Shown here piece by piece: positions 20,219 through 28,190 of a stretch of DNA of 64,000 nucleotides (positions are counted from its first letter, which is position 1; each line of letters begins with the position of its first letter). The notes below the pieces were generated by a model. It did no database searches and was not told the origin of the DNA. It worked only from the letters and a program-made list of their open reading frames with translations. The position numbers and the translations under genes are program-made. The stretch comes from Streptomyces sp. RerS4 (GTDB taxonomy: Bacteria; Actinomycetota; Actinomycetes; Streptomycetales; Streptomycetaceae), in assembly GCF_023515955.1 (NCBI RefSeq), contig NZ_CP097322.1, forward strand, positions 6,310,501 to 6,374,500, in the 5' to 3' direction.

Positions 20219-21192
20219 GCACCGTCCGCCCCTACCCCGTCCTCACCGGGACGGTCGAGGCCACCGTCCTGCGGGCGAGCGTCGACGGCACACCGCTTCC
20301 GGTCTCCCGCATCTCCCGCCGGGATCGGATCGTCGCACTGCGTCCGGACACGCGGGACGACTGGACGGAAGCCGTGCTCGAACTCGAAGTCGAGCTGCCC
20401 GTCGATGAGTTGGCCGACGGCCCCTGGTCCGGTGTGACCTGCGTCGCCGTCCTGACGGAACGGGCCACACACACCCGGGTCGTCAGCCGCCTCGCGCGCC
20501 GCCGTGACGAGCGGCACTGGCGCGGCGAGATCCGCCTCGTCCGCTCGTCCCACCTCGCCCGCGCCGTCCTCTCCGTGAACGTCGTCGCCGGCCACGGCGG
20601 TATCGACGGACGCGTCATCGGCGCGAGCGCCACGTCCTGGACCATCGATCTCCAGGCGCGCACACCGACTCCCGAGATCACACCGGACATCCGCGAGACG
20701 GACTTCCGTGACGGCCCCCTGGAACGGCTGCGCCCCTACCGGGACGCCCCCTGGCTGGTCGACACCACCGGGGAACGGCCCACCGTATGGCTCAACACGT
20801 CCTTCGAAGGGCTGTCCGCGCTGCTCGGCGACGCCGGCGGCCCGACGGCACGGGCGGGCGTCGGCCTCGTGGCCGCGCAGATCGCCACCGAGGCCTGGGC
20901 CGCGATGTTCCACACCGCCCTCGGCGAACTCGACCACGACGAGGGCGAGGACCCCCAACTCCCGGACGGCTGGCGGGAGTCGGTCCTGCGCGCCATGCTC
21001 CCCGAGATCTTTCCCGACCTGCCGCTCGCCGAGGCGCTGGCCGAGGCCCACGCGCGACGCGCGGAAGGACACGGCTGGGCCGAGCTGGTGTCCCGCGTCC
21101 AGTACGCCGCGAGCAGGCGCGGCCGGATGGCCAGGAACCTGACGTCGATGATCCGCGCCGTCGCGCGGACCCGGGAGGACGGCCCCCGATGA
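20215..21192 (+). CDS. Unrecognised protein, second gene of the XRE-GHKL operon
   Basis: A 325-residue soluble protein that I cannot assign. The first roughly 165 residues look beta-rich (alternating short hydrophobic strands, e.g. ATVLRASVDGTPLPVSRI), then a helical C-terminal half from RPYRDAPWLVD onward, ending in a basic helix (SRRGRMARNLTSMIRAVART). There is no signal peptide, membrane segment, nuclease or helicase motif that I can see, and no HxK-x4-D phospholipase motif, so it is not DrmC. Its ATG overlaps the XRE-GHKL stop and its stop overlaps the next start, so all three products are likely made together and may form a complex. Confidence 0.7.
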   Translation: MSTVRPYPVLTGTVEATVLRASVDGTPLPVSRISRRDRIVALRPDTRDDWTEAVLELEVELPVDELADGPWSGVTCVAVLTERATHTRVVSRLARRRDERHWRGEIRLVRSSHLARAVLSVNVVAGHGGIDGRVIGASATSWTIDLQARTPTPEITPDIRETDFRDGPLERLRPYRDAPWLVDTTGERPTVWLNTSFEGLSALLGDAGGPTARAGVGLVAAQIATEAWAAMFHTALGELDHDEGEDPQLPDGWRESVLRAMLPEIFPDLPLAEALAEAHARRAEGHGWAELVSRVQYAASRRGRMARNLTSMIRAVARTREDGPR

Positions 21193-22076
21193 ACCGACTC
21201 CCTCACCGGCTCGCCCTGCTGCCGGCCGGGCTCGCCGCCGCCTTTCTCACCACCGACGTCCTCGCCGGTCGCGACGAGCCCGACCCGGCGGAGGTGCTGC
21301 GCGCGAGCACCCCGATCGAGACGGCCTGCGACCGCTGGAACACCGCGCCGGTCCGGGAGCTCCTCGACGAGGCCATGCACCGGTTCCGGGACACGCCCAC
21401 CGGCGCCGACGCCTGGCTCGCGCCGAGGCTGCACGCGACCGTACGCATGACCCGCCGCGAGGCGGCCGGGGCCGAGCTGTGGAACTTCCTGGCGTTGGCC
21501 GTCGCACCCGACTACGTCCGGTGGCGCCACCAGCCGTACGGCCCGACCGGGGCAGTGGCCGCCGCGCGGTACACCGGGCGCCACCCCACCCAGACCTTCG
21601 CCCGGCTGTGGTGGGCGGCGGAGCTGTTCCGCGACGGGTACGACTACGCTCCGGCCGTCATCGCCTGCGGTCAGCAGGACATGATCAACACGGGGCTGCG
21701 TCTGGACGCGGTGCGGCACGGGCCCACCGCCCTCGCGATGGTGCGCGTACTGAAGGACCTGATCGACGCCGGGGAGCCCGGCCTCGGGCGCCGGGTCAAC
21801 GCCCTGTGCGGGGCGGTCAACGCGGCCGGCGCGACGCTCCTCTACGACGTGATCGCCCCGGACGCCGCGCCCGACCACCACGCGCTCGCGCGGTGGATCG
21901 AGGACGCGGACGGAGCGCCGCCGGCGCCGTGGGAACGCCTGCCCGACGGCCCGGACGACTGTACGGCCCCCGCCACCCGCCGGGCCTCGTGCGAGAAGCT
22001 GGCGCCGATGTTCGCGCGCTTCCTGGCGCGGGCCCCGCTGCGCGAGCCGGTCAGGCCTCCGTTCGGCGGGCGCTGA
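21189..22076 (+). CDS. DUF6339-like protein, third gene of the XRE-GHKL operon
   Basis: A 295-residue protein. The pattern ELWNFLALAVAPDYVRWRH followed about 30 residues later by FARLWWAAELF resembles what I remember of DUF6339 proteins, which often sit beside ATP-binding proteins in restriction-like loci; this assignment is from memory of the pattern and is tentative. No catalytic motif is evident. An Ala-rich segment near the N-terminus (LALLPAGLAAAFL) is hydrophobic but not a convincing signal peptide. ATGA couples it to the previous gene. The 3' end overlaps the convergent acyl carrier protein gene by 26 bp. Confidence 0.6.
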   Translation: MNRLPHRLALLPAGLAAAFLTTDVLAGRDEPDPAEVLRASTPIETACDRWNTAPVRELLDEAMHRFRDTPTGADAWLAPRLHATVRMTRREAAGAELWNFLALAVAPDYVRWRHQPYGPTGAVAAARYTGRHPTQTFARLWWAAELFRDGYDYAPAVIACGQQDMINTGLRLDAVRHGPTALAMVRVLKDLIDAGEPGLGRRVNALCGAVNAAGATLLYDVIAPDAAPDHHALARWIEDADGAPPAPWERLPDGPDDCTAPATRRASCEKLAPMFARFLARAPLREPVRPPFGGR

Positions 22077-22302
22077 CGGCGGCGGCGAGTTCGCCGAGGG
22101 TGAGGGTGCGCAGCTCGTCCTCCGTGACCTCGGCGCCGATGGCCTCGTGCACCATGATGGCCATCTCGACGAGCATCAGGGAGTCGGCGAGCAGGTCGCG
22201 CAGCGGGGCGTCCGCGTGCACCTCCTCGGCGGACACCTCGAAGTTTTCGAGGATCAGGGCGCTGATCGTGTCGAGAACGGACCCGTGCGTGGACGTGGTC
22301 AT
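22051..22302 (-). CDS. Acyl carrier protein-like protein
   Basis: An 83-residue acidic protein with the four-helix acyl-carrier pattern. The phosphopantetheine attachment motif reads LLADSLMLVEM, with the serine of DSL near residue 41, so the carrier site is intact. It should be loaded by a phosphopantetheinyl transferase elsewhere. It is transcribed divergently from a PlsC-type acyltransferase, which suggests the two handle the same acyl chain. ATG 22302 is preceded by GAGG. The stop lies inside the end of the convergent DUF6339-like gene. It is a stand-alone carrier, not part of a visible PKS or NRPS, so it is probably not the housekeeping fatty-acid ACP. Confidence 0.85.
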   Translation of the reverse strand: MTTSTHGSVLDTISALILENFEVSAEEVHADAPLRDLLADSLMLVEMAIMVHEAIGAEVTEDELRTLTLGELAAAVSARRTEA

Positions 22303-22364
22303 GGAACCTCATTTGTCGGGGAACGAAGAAGCGATTTCCCGAAAAGGGATCTTCGCGTGCACTC

Positions 22365-22440
22365 ATAAGTACCACGGCCGTTTATCCCGTCAAAGCCGGT
22401 CGGACACCGGCCCGTTGACGGTTCGAATGCATCATTCGAA
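22365..22440. promoter_or_regulatory. Symmetric divergent promoter region with 19-bp palindrome
   Basis: TTGACGG occurs in both orientations (complement at 22387-22393, forward at 22415-22421), giving facing -35 elements. On the minus strand TACTTA (22371-22366) sits 16 bp from its -35 and could drive the ACP gene. TTCGAATG-CAT-CATTCGAA at 22422-22440 is a palindrome with 8-bp arms ending 21 bp before the acyltransferase GTG, where a TetR-type repressor could block transcription. The forward -10 is not clear. Confidence 0.5.
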
Positions 22441-22461
22441 AAAGGTGAGTGAGGTTCGATT

Positions 22462-23247
22462 GTGTCGGAAATTTTCACCGAGATGATCGAGGTGGCCGGC
22501 GGTGAACTCCGGTACGCGAAAAGGCTGCTCGTGGAGGGCGGGGAGGTCGCCTGGAGGCGATGGCTGGACTGGCTGATCGACGACTACTTCCGGCTCGACG
22601 TCCTGGGGTTGGAGAACATCCCCACCGAGGGAGCCGGTGTGGTGGTGGCCAACCATTCCGGGGCCTGGGCGTTGGACGCGTTCGTCCTGCACCGGGTTCT
22701 GGTCCGGCGTCTCGATCGACGGGTGAAGGTGCTGGCCGCGCCCCTGGTGTTCCGGATGCCCGTGGCCGGCTCGTACGCGCGCAAGACGATGAGTGTCGTT
22801 CCGATCGATCCCCTGATGGGCTTGGAACACCTGAAGGCGGGGGAATTGGTCGGGGTGTTTCCCGAAGGGATGTCCGGCCTGGAAAAGCCGTTCCACGAAC
22901 GGTACCGACTCCGGCCGTTCAGTCCGGGATACGCGGTGGCCGCCCTGCGGGCCGGCGCTCCCGTCATTCCGGTGGCGGTGATCGGGGCCGAGGAGTCCTG
23001 CCCGAGGCTCGGTGAAGTGCCCGCGATCGCGCGCATGTTCGGGCTGCCGTTCTTCCCCGTCACGCCGCCGTTCCCGCTGCCGGCGAAGTGGGTCATCGCC
23101 GTCGGCGAGCCGATTCCCGCTCCCGAGCGGCCCAGGGCATTCGCCGAACGACACGCCGTTTCCGCCCGGTTCAACGAACGGGTTCAGGCGGCGGTCCAGG
23201 AACTGGTGGACCGGGAACGGGAGAAGCGGGACACGCTGTTCGCCTGA
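22462..23247 (+). CDS. PlsC-type lysophospholipid acyltransferase family protein
   Basis: A 261-residue member of the glycerolipid acyltransferase superfamily. The catalytic block is VVVANHSGAWALD, an H-x6-D spacing seen in the subgroup related to diacylglycerol acyltransferases rather than the H-x4-D of classical PlsC. The second block is VGVFPEGMSG and the third is APVIPVAVIGAEE. It has no long hydrophobic anchor, so it is probably peripheral to the membrane. GTG 22462 is preceded by GTGAGG at a good distance. The divergent acyl carrier protein is a natural candidate for its acyl donor, which is inference. A terminator hairpin follows the stop. Confidence 0.85.
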   Translation: MSEIFTEMIEVAGGELRYAKRLLVEGGEVAWRRWLDWLIDDYFRLDVLGLENIPTEGAGVVVANHSGAWALDAFVLHRVLVRRLDRRVKVLAAPLVFRMPVAGSYARKTMSVVPIDPLMGLEHLKAGELVGVFPEGMSGLEKPFHERYRLRPFSPGYAVAALRAGAPVIPVAVIGAEESCPRLGEVPAIARMFGLPFFPVTPPFPLPAKWVIAVGEPIPAPERPRAFAERHAVSARFNERVQAAVQELVDREREKRDTLFA

Positions 23248-23267
23248 CGCTCCCCAGCCGATGACCA

Positions 23268-23292
23268 GGGGCGGGAGGACAACTCCCGCCCC
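23268..23292. terminator. Bidirectional terminator hairpin
   Basis: GGGGCGGGAG at 23268-23277 and CTCCCGCCCC at 23283-23292 form a 10-bp stem with a GACAA loop. It lies between the convergent stops of the acyltransferase (23247) and the P450-like gene (23308). Confidence 0.75.
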
Positions 23293-23307
23293 GGAGTGTC
23301 GGCCGCC

Positions 23308-24807
23308 TCAGCCCAGCAGGCGGCGCGAGGCCAGCCGGAGGTCGTCGGCGGCCCGTGCGCACCGGTCGGCGTGCCCCAGCAGCACCAGCCGGAAGCCCTC
23401 GCCCGCCTCCTCGGCGTTCCAGCCGCTGTCCGCCGCGCAGGCGGCGAGCCGGTCCGCGTGGGCCTCCAACCGGTCGGCGGTGGCCCGCGCCAGGGCGCCG
23501 TACGAGGCCGGCGTACGCCCGACCGCCGGCTGCGGCAGCTCCGTCGACAGCCGGGTGGCGCCCGGCACCGCCCCGGCCCGCCCCGCGCCGGGGTCACGCG
23601 GCAGCAGGGACAGCCGTACGGTCGCGGCGTCGAGGACGTCCGGCAGCCGGTCGACGTCCAGTTCCGGGGAGACCAGCGCGGGTTCCGCCAGCGCCACGAG
23701 CCCGCGCACCACCTCCCGCGCCACCCGGACGGCGAAGCCGGCCGCCGCGCAGCCGCCCGGGGCGGGGCACAGGGCCGCCGGGGACGGGTACGGCGTCGGC
23801 CCCGCGCCGCCGTGCCGTTCCCGTACGTGCCCCGGGGCGTGCAGGATCTCGCAGTCCGCGGCCACCTCCAGGCCCTGCCAGGTGAAGGCGGCGCGCACCG
23901 GATGCACCGACGCCGGCAGCGGCGGCCACAGGCCCAGGGCGGTCGCCACGCACTGCGCGGGCGGGTCGGCGGGACGTACGGAGTGCAGCGCGAGGGCCTG
24001 CCACGCGGCCTTCGCCACGGCCTCGGAGATCAGGGCCAGGGCGTGCGCCACCGCCGGCAGGGCCTCCTCCGCCGGGATGCCCGTCGTACGCAGCCGCCCG
24101 GCGAGGGCCTCGGGGTCGGGGTCCGTCAGGTACGGCAGCAGCCGCCGGCGCAGCGCCGCGTCCCGGGTCGGGTGCGTCCGGTCGCCCACGGCGTCGTCGG
24201 CCGCCCGGAGCACCGCGCTGAGCAGGGAGTCCTCGACGGCCTCGGCGCCCACCACGACCCGGCGGGCCAGCCTCAGCGCCGCGCGCCGCCAGTCGTCCGG
24301 GGCGACGGTGCCGTCCGCGCGGCGCTCCGCCACCACCCGGGCCAACTCCGGTGCCAGGCACGGGCCGAGGTCGGAGGGCGGCGCGGTCGCGGCGGGCGCG
24401 AGCGGGGCGTGCGGCGACAGCGGATGCCGGTGCCCGCCCGGGGTGAGGCCGGTGGCCGGACCGAGGGCGCCCGCCTCGGCGGCGGCGGTGAGCAGCCCCT
24501 CGGCGTCGGCCTCCGCGAGCGGGACGAGGAACGTGCCGAACGGGGTGCTCAGCCGTACCGGCCGCCCGGACCGGGTCCGCCGCAGGTGGGCCAGTACGCC
24601 CCTGCGCACTCCGTCGGGCGTCAGCGGGGTCAGGCCCAGGGCGCGGGCGGGGGCGGCGACCCAGGGTAGGCGCTCGGCGAGCATGGCCGCGCTGAACACG
24701 GCGCTCTCCAGCGGCCAGGCCGCGCCCGGCTGGCGGCGGGCGATGCCGGTCGCGGCCTCGGTCGCGGTGTCCGTCGGGGTCTCGGTCTCGGTTTGTGTCG
24801 TGGTCAT
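23308..24807 (-). CDS. Degenerate cytochrome P450-like protein
   Basis: A 499-residue protein whose C-terminal third contains PAPGGCAAAGFAVRVAREVV, reminiscent of the P450 heme-ligand segment (FGxGxxxCxGxxLAR) but with the Phe and first Gly positions altered. An earlier helical segment, EEALPAVAHALALISEAVAK, could be an I-helix, although the usual (A/G)GxET is missing. The sequence is Ala/Arg rich. An unrelated helical function is possible. ATG 24807 follows AGGGAGAA. It begins 19 nt after the lipase-like gene, so the two form an operon; a hydrolase/oxidase pair acting on a lipid is a reasonable guess only. Confidence 0.5.
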   Translation of the reverse strand: MTTTQTETETPTDTATEAATGIARRQPGAAWPLESAVFSAAMLAERLPWVAAPARALGLTPLTPDGVRRGVLAHLRRTRSGRPVRLSTPFGTFLVPLAEADAEGLLTAAAEAGALGPATGLTPGGHRHPLSPHAPLAPAATAPPSDLGPCLAPELARVVAERRADGTVAPDDWRRAALRLARRVVVGAEAVEDSLLSAVLRAADDAVGDRTHPTRDAALRRRLLPYLTDPDPEALAGRLRTTGIPAEEALPAVAHALALISEAVAKAAWQALALHSVRPADPPAQCVATALGLWPPLPASVHPVRAAFTWQGLEVAADCEILHAPGHVRERHGGAGPTPYPSPAALCPAPGGCAAAGFAVRVAREVVRGLVALAEPALVSPELDVDRLPDVLDAATVRLSLLPRDPGAGRAGAVPGATRLSTELPQPAVGRTPASYGALARATADRLEAHADRLAACAADSGWNAEEAGEGFRLVLLGHADRCARAADDLRLASRRLLG

Positions 24808-24826
24808 CGCTCGTTCTCCCTCGCGC

Positions 24827-26353
24827 TCACCGGTCGCGCAGCATGTACGGCTGGTTGGCGACGACCGTGCCGTCGTAGACCCGGATCAATTCGTTGACCT
24901 GCTCCCGGTACGCGGACTGTTCGCCGCGCAGGGTGTCGGAGTACGCCTGCGGGGCGTGCGAGAGCGGGTAGTCGTACGACTCGTCCAGCCAGGCCAGTTC
25001 GAGCCAGCTCGCCGGGATGTCGTTGGGGGAGGCCGGGCCGCGTCCGTCCAACGCCGGGATCACGTCGTGCTTGTTGAGCAGGCTGATCACACGGGTGGTG
25101 TGGTCGGCGGGCCGCTTGCCGTCGATCGGGGAGCCGACCGCGATCACATGGGTGATCCGGTACTCGGACGCCACCTCGACGTCCATGGCGAGGTTCATCG
25201 CCGTCATCCCGCCCAGGCTGTGGCCGATGAACATCACCTCGGAACCGGCGGGCACGCCGGCGCGGCGCAGCAGTTTCTTCGCGGCGCGGGTGTACGTCGT
25301 GTCGCTGTGCAACAGTCCGTCGAAGGCGCCGACGAGGTCCTGCGGGGTGCTGTTGCTGAGCAGGCCGAAGCTGGTTCCGGGAAGCAGCAGGACGTGGCGT
25401 ACGGCGCCGTCCGCGCAGTGGACGCGGCGCAGCAGGACGAGGCCGTGGTTGCCGAGCGCGCCGATGTCGCCCACATAGCTGACGATGTCGTTGGCGGAGC
25501 CGGCGAGGACCTTCGCCAGGATCGGGTCCGGATCGGCCCGCTCGGCGCGGCCGGGGCCGGGGTTGAGGAACTTCAGCACCGAACTGGGCAGGCCGAGGAA
25601 CGGGTCGGTGGTCGGGACGCCGCCGGCCAGGGTCACCCAGGAGAAGTCGTCGTTGACCGGGTTCTCGTCGAGCAGCCCCGACAGGGCGAACAGCTCCATG
25701 ATCACGGGGCTCACGGTGGTCAGCGCGCGGGTCACGCCGAGCCGCTCGGTCAGCGCGTGCACGGCCCGCAGGGCCTCCAGCCGCTCCCCGGCCACCATCG
25801 CGTCGGTGAGCCGCCGGGCCAAGGGCGAGTCGAGGTTCGGGTGGCTGTCGGCCGCGGCCTTGATGCGCAGGGCGAACGCGTCCACGGCCATGGCGGTGGA
25901 CGCCGGGCGGCGGTACGTCAGGTTGCCCGCGGCTCGGGCCACCTCGCCGAGGAGGCCGCCGTTGGCCGCGAAGCCCAGCCCAGACGGCCGCATCAGCGCG
26001 CGGGCGCAGGACAGCGCGGCGCCCAGTGCCCAGCCGGGGCGCCGTACGGCCTCCAGCGCGAAGCGGGGGCTGCCGAGCAGGCCGGTGAGTTCCGCGCCGG
26101 CCTGCCGGGCGGTGAGCGCGGCGTCGGCGAGCAGCACGGAGGCGGCGATCAGCAGCTCCGCGTCGGTCCGCGCCCCGGGGGCCGGCGGCGCCTCCGGTCC
26201 GGGCGCGTGCCCCGCGGGCTCGTGCCCTTCGCGTTCGTGCCCCTGGGGTTCGGTCTCCTCCTGCCGGCCGGTGCGTTGACGCACCTGATGCGTCGGCCGT
26301 GCTGGAGGAGCCGTGTTCTCGGCCACCTGAGACGTCACGTTCCGCCCTCTCAT
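24827..26353 (-). CDS. Lipase-like alpha/beta hydrolase
   Basis: A protein of about 508 residues with the class-3 lipase nucleophile elbow VMFIGHSLGGMTAMNLAMD; the serine of GHSLGG lies near residue 376. Likely acid and base residues follow in KHDVIPALDGRG and the region around YDYPLSHAPQAY. The first 60 residues are Glu/His/Pro-rich and disordered-looking, with no signal peptide, so it is probably cytosolic. The start is uncertain: ATG 26353 gives MRGRNVTSQ, and an in-frame ATG at 26413 extends it to 528 residues; neither has a clear ribosome binding site. It heads a two-gene operon with the P450-like protein. Substrate unknown. Confidence 0.7.
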   Translation of the reverse strand: MRGRNVTSQVAENTAPPARPTHQVRQRTGRQEETEPQGHEREGHEPAGHAPGPEAPPAPGARTDAELLIAASVLLADAALTARQAGAELTGLLGSPRFALEAVRRPGWALGAALSCARALMRPSGLGFAANGGLLGEVARAAGNLTYRRPASTAMAVDAFALRIKAAADSHPNLDSPLARRLTDAMVAGERLEALRAVHALTERLGVTRALTTVSPVIMELFALSGLLDENPVNDDFSWVTLAGGVPTTDPFLGLPSSVLKFLNPGPGRAERADPDPILAKVLAGSANDIVSYVGDIGALGNHGLVLLRRVHCADGAVRHVLLLPGTSFGLLSNSTPQDLVGAFDGLLHSDTTYTRAAKKLLRRAGVPAGSEVMFIGHSLGGMTAMNLAMDVEVASEYRITHVIAVGSPIDGKRPADHTTRVISLLNKHDVIPALDGRGPASPNDIPASWLELAWLDESYDYPLSHAPQAYSDTLRGEQSAYREQVNELIRVYDGTVVANQPYMLRDR

Positions 26354-26616
26354 CCCGGTCTGCGTGCGGGGGTATGGTGCCCCGGATGTGATCACGGTCG
26401 AGCCGCTCACCACGCCGCGCCGACGCCAACGCCCTCTCCGTCGGAGCGGCTCTGAGCTGGGAAAACACCTTCGGTGGCACAGGCCTCGGGGGCCGGAATA
26501 TGGGCTTCCGCCGGAGGGATGATCAGGTGGCCGTCGGGTTGACGGGGGCGCCCCCGGAAAGATCGAAGGACGGTGGGGTTAGCATATGAGCGCCGCCTAG
26601 CTCGAAAGATGAACCT

Positions 26617-28062
26617 GTGACTGTCAACGAGGACTCGTTCACCAACTGGAAGAACCGCGAAGAGATCGCGGAATCCATGATCCCCATCATCGGGAAGCTG
26701 CACCGGGAGCGTGACGTCACGATCCTGCTCCACAGCCGCTCCCTGGTGAACAAGTCAGTGGTCAGCATCCTCAAGACCCACCGATTCGCCCGGCAGATCG
26801 ACGGCGAGGAGCTCTCGGTCACCGAGACGATGCCGTTCCTGCAGGCGCTCACCACCCTCGATCTCGGCCCCTCGCAGATCGACATCGGCATGCTCGCCGC
26901 GACGTACAAGAGCGACGACCGCGGTCTGTCGGTGGAGCGGTTCACCGCCGAGGCCGTCGCCGGCGCCACCGGCGAGAACAAGATCGAGCGCGGCGACGGC
27001 CGCGACGTCGTCCTCTACGGCTTCGGCCGCATCGGCCGCCTCGTCGCCCGCCTGCTCATCGAGAAGGCCGGCTCCGGCAACGGCCTGCGCCTGCGCGCCA
27101 TCGTCGTCCGCCAGGGCGGCGACCAGGACATCGTCAAGCGCGCCTCGCTGCTGCGCCGCGACTCGATCCACGGCCAGTTCCAGGGCACCATCACCGTGGA
27201 CGAGGCGACGAACACGATCCTCGCCAACGGCAACGCGATCAAGGTGATCTACGCGAACGACCCCTCCGAGGTCGACTACACCGCGTACGGCATCAAGGAC
27301 GCCATCCTCATCGACAACACGGGCAAGTGGCGCGACCGCGAGGGTCTGTCCAAGCACCTGCGCCCCGGCATCGACAAGGTCGTCCTGACCGCGCCCGGCA
27401 AGGGCGACGTCCCGAACATCGTGCACGGCGTCAACCACGACACGATCAAGCCGGACGAGCGGATCCTGTCCTGCGCCTCCTGCACCACCAACGCGATCGT
27501 CCCGCCGCTGAAGGCGATGGACGACGAGTACGGCGTCCTGCGTGGCCACGTCGAGACCGTCCACTCGTTCACGAACGACCAGAACCTGCTGGACAACTAC
27601 CACAAGGCCGACCGTCGCGGCCGCTCCGCGCCGCTCAACATGGTCATCACCGAGACCGGTGCCGCGTCCGCCGTCGCCAAGGCGCTGCCGGACCTGAAGG
27701 CGCCGATCACCGGCAGCTCGATCCGCGTCCCCGTCCCGGACGTCTCGATCGCGATCCTCAGCCTGCGCCTGGGCCGCGAGACCACCCGCGAGGAGGTCCT
27801 CGACCACCTCCGCGACGTCTCGCTGCACTCGCCGCTCAAGCGCCAGATCGACTTCACCACCGCGCCCGACGCGGTCTCCATGGACTTCGTCGGCTCGCGC
27901 CACGCCTCGATCATCGACGCCGGCGCCACCAAGGTGGACGGCGACAACGCGATCCTCTACCTCTGGTACGACAACGAGTTCGGCTACTCCTGCCAGGTCA
28001 TCCGCGTCGTCCAGACCGTGTCCGGGGTGGAGTACCCGACCTACCCGGCCCCGCAGGTCTGA
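26617..28062 (+). CDS. gap: Glyceraldehyde-3-phosphate dehydrogenase, long form
   Basis: A 481-residue GAPDH with an N-terminal extension of about 125 residues before the usual enzyme. The NAD(P)-binding GFGRIGR is at 135-141, the catalytic cysteine is Cys289 in SCASCTTN, and WYDNEFGYS closes the catalytic domain. This long actinobacterial type oxidises glyceraldehyde-3-phosphate in glycolysis or works in reverse in gluconeogenesis; coenzyme preference cannot be read from the sequence. The start is GTG 26617, because the nearby ATG 26609 is out of frame. The upstream GTTAGCATATGAG near 26580 is a possible -10 region. A strong hairpin follows the stop. It is monocistronic. Confidence 0.93.
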   Translation: MTVNEDSFTNWKNREEIAESMIPIIGKLHRERDVTILLHSRSLVNKSVVSILKTHRFARQIDGEELSVTETMPFLQALTTLDLGPSQIDIGMLAATYKSDDRGLSVERFTAEAVAGATGENKIERGDGRDVVLYGFGRIGRLVARLLIEKAGSGNGLRLRAIVVRQGGDQDIVKRASLLRRDSIHGQFQGTITVDEATNTILANGNAIKVIYANDPSEVDYTAYGIKDAILIDNTGKWRDREGLSKHLRPGIDKVVLTAPGKGDVPNIVHGVNHDTIKPDERILSCASCTTNAIVPPLKAMDDEYGVLRGHVETVHSFTNDQNLLDNYHKADRRGRSAPLNMVITETGAASAVAKALPDLKAPITGSSIRVPVPDVSIAILSLRLGRETTREEVLDHLRDVSLHSPLKRQIDFTTAPDAVSMDFVGSRHASIIDAGATKVDGDNAILYLWYDNEFGYSCQVIRVVQTVSGVEYPTYPAPQV

Positions 28063-28098
28063 CGGTCTGACCGCCTGACGGCGGCCGCCGCGCGGTCC

Positions 28099-28150
28099 GC
28101 GCCGAGGCCGGGGCGAAGAAGGAATGCCTTCCTCGCCCCGGCCTCGGCGC
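28099..28150. terminator. Strong bidirectional terminator after gap
   Basis: An 18-bp perfect inverted repeat (28099-28116 and 28133-28150), whose 16-nt loop itself contains GAAGG/CCTTC. It lies between the convergent gap (stop 28062) and DUF305 (stop 28191) genes. Confidence 0.85.
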
Positions 28151-28190
28151 TTCGTCGTTTCCGGGGCCGGGCCGCGCCGGGCCCGGTGGG

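Noticed and set aside
20215..21192. Possible DrmC (phospholipase D) in the rightward operon
   Set aside because: No HxK-x4-D motif is present in the product or in its neighbours.
22387..22421. CCGTCAA...TTGACGG as a terminator
   Set aside because: It lies upstream of both divergent genes, has a long interrupted stem and fits promoter elements better.
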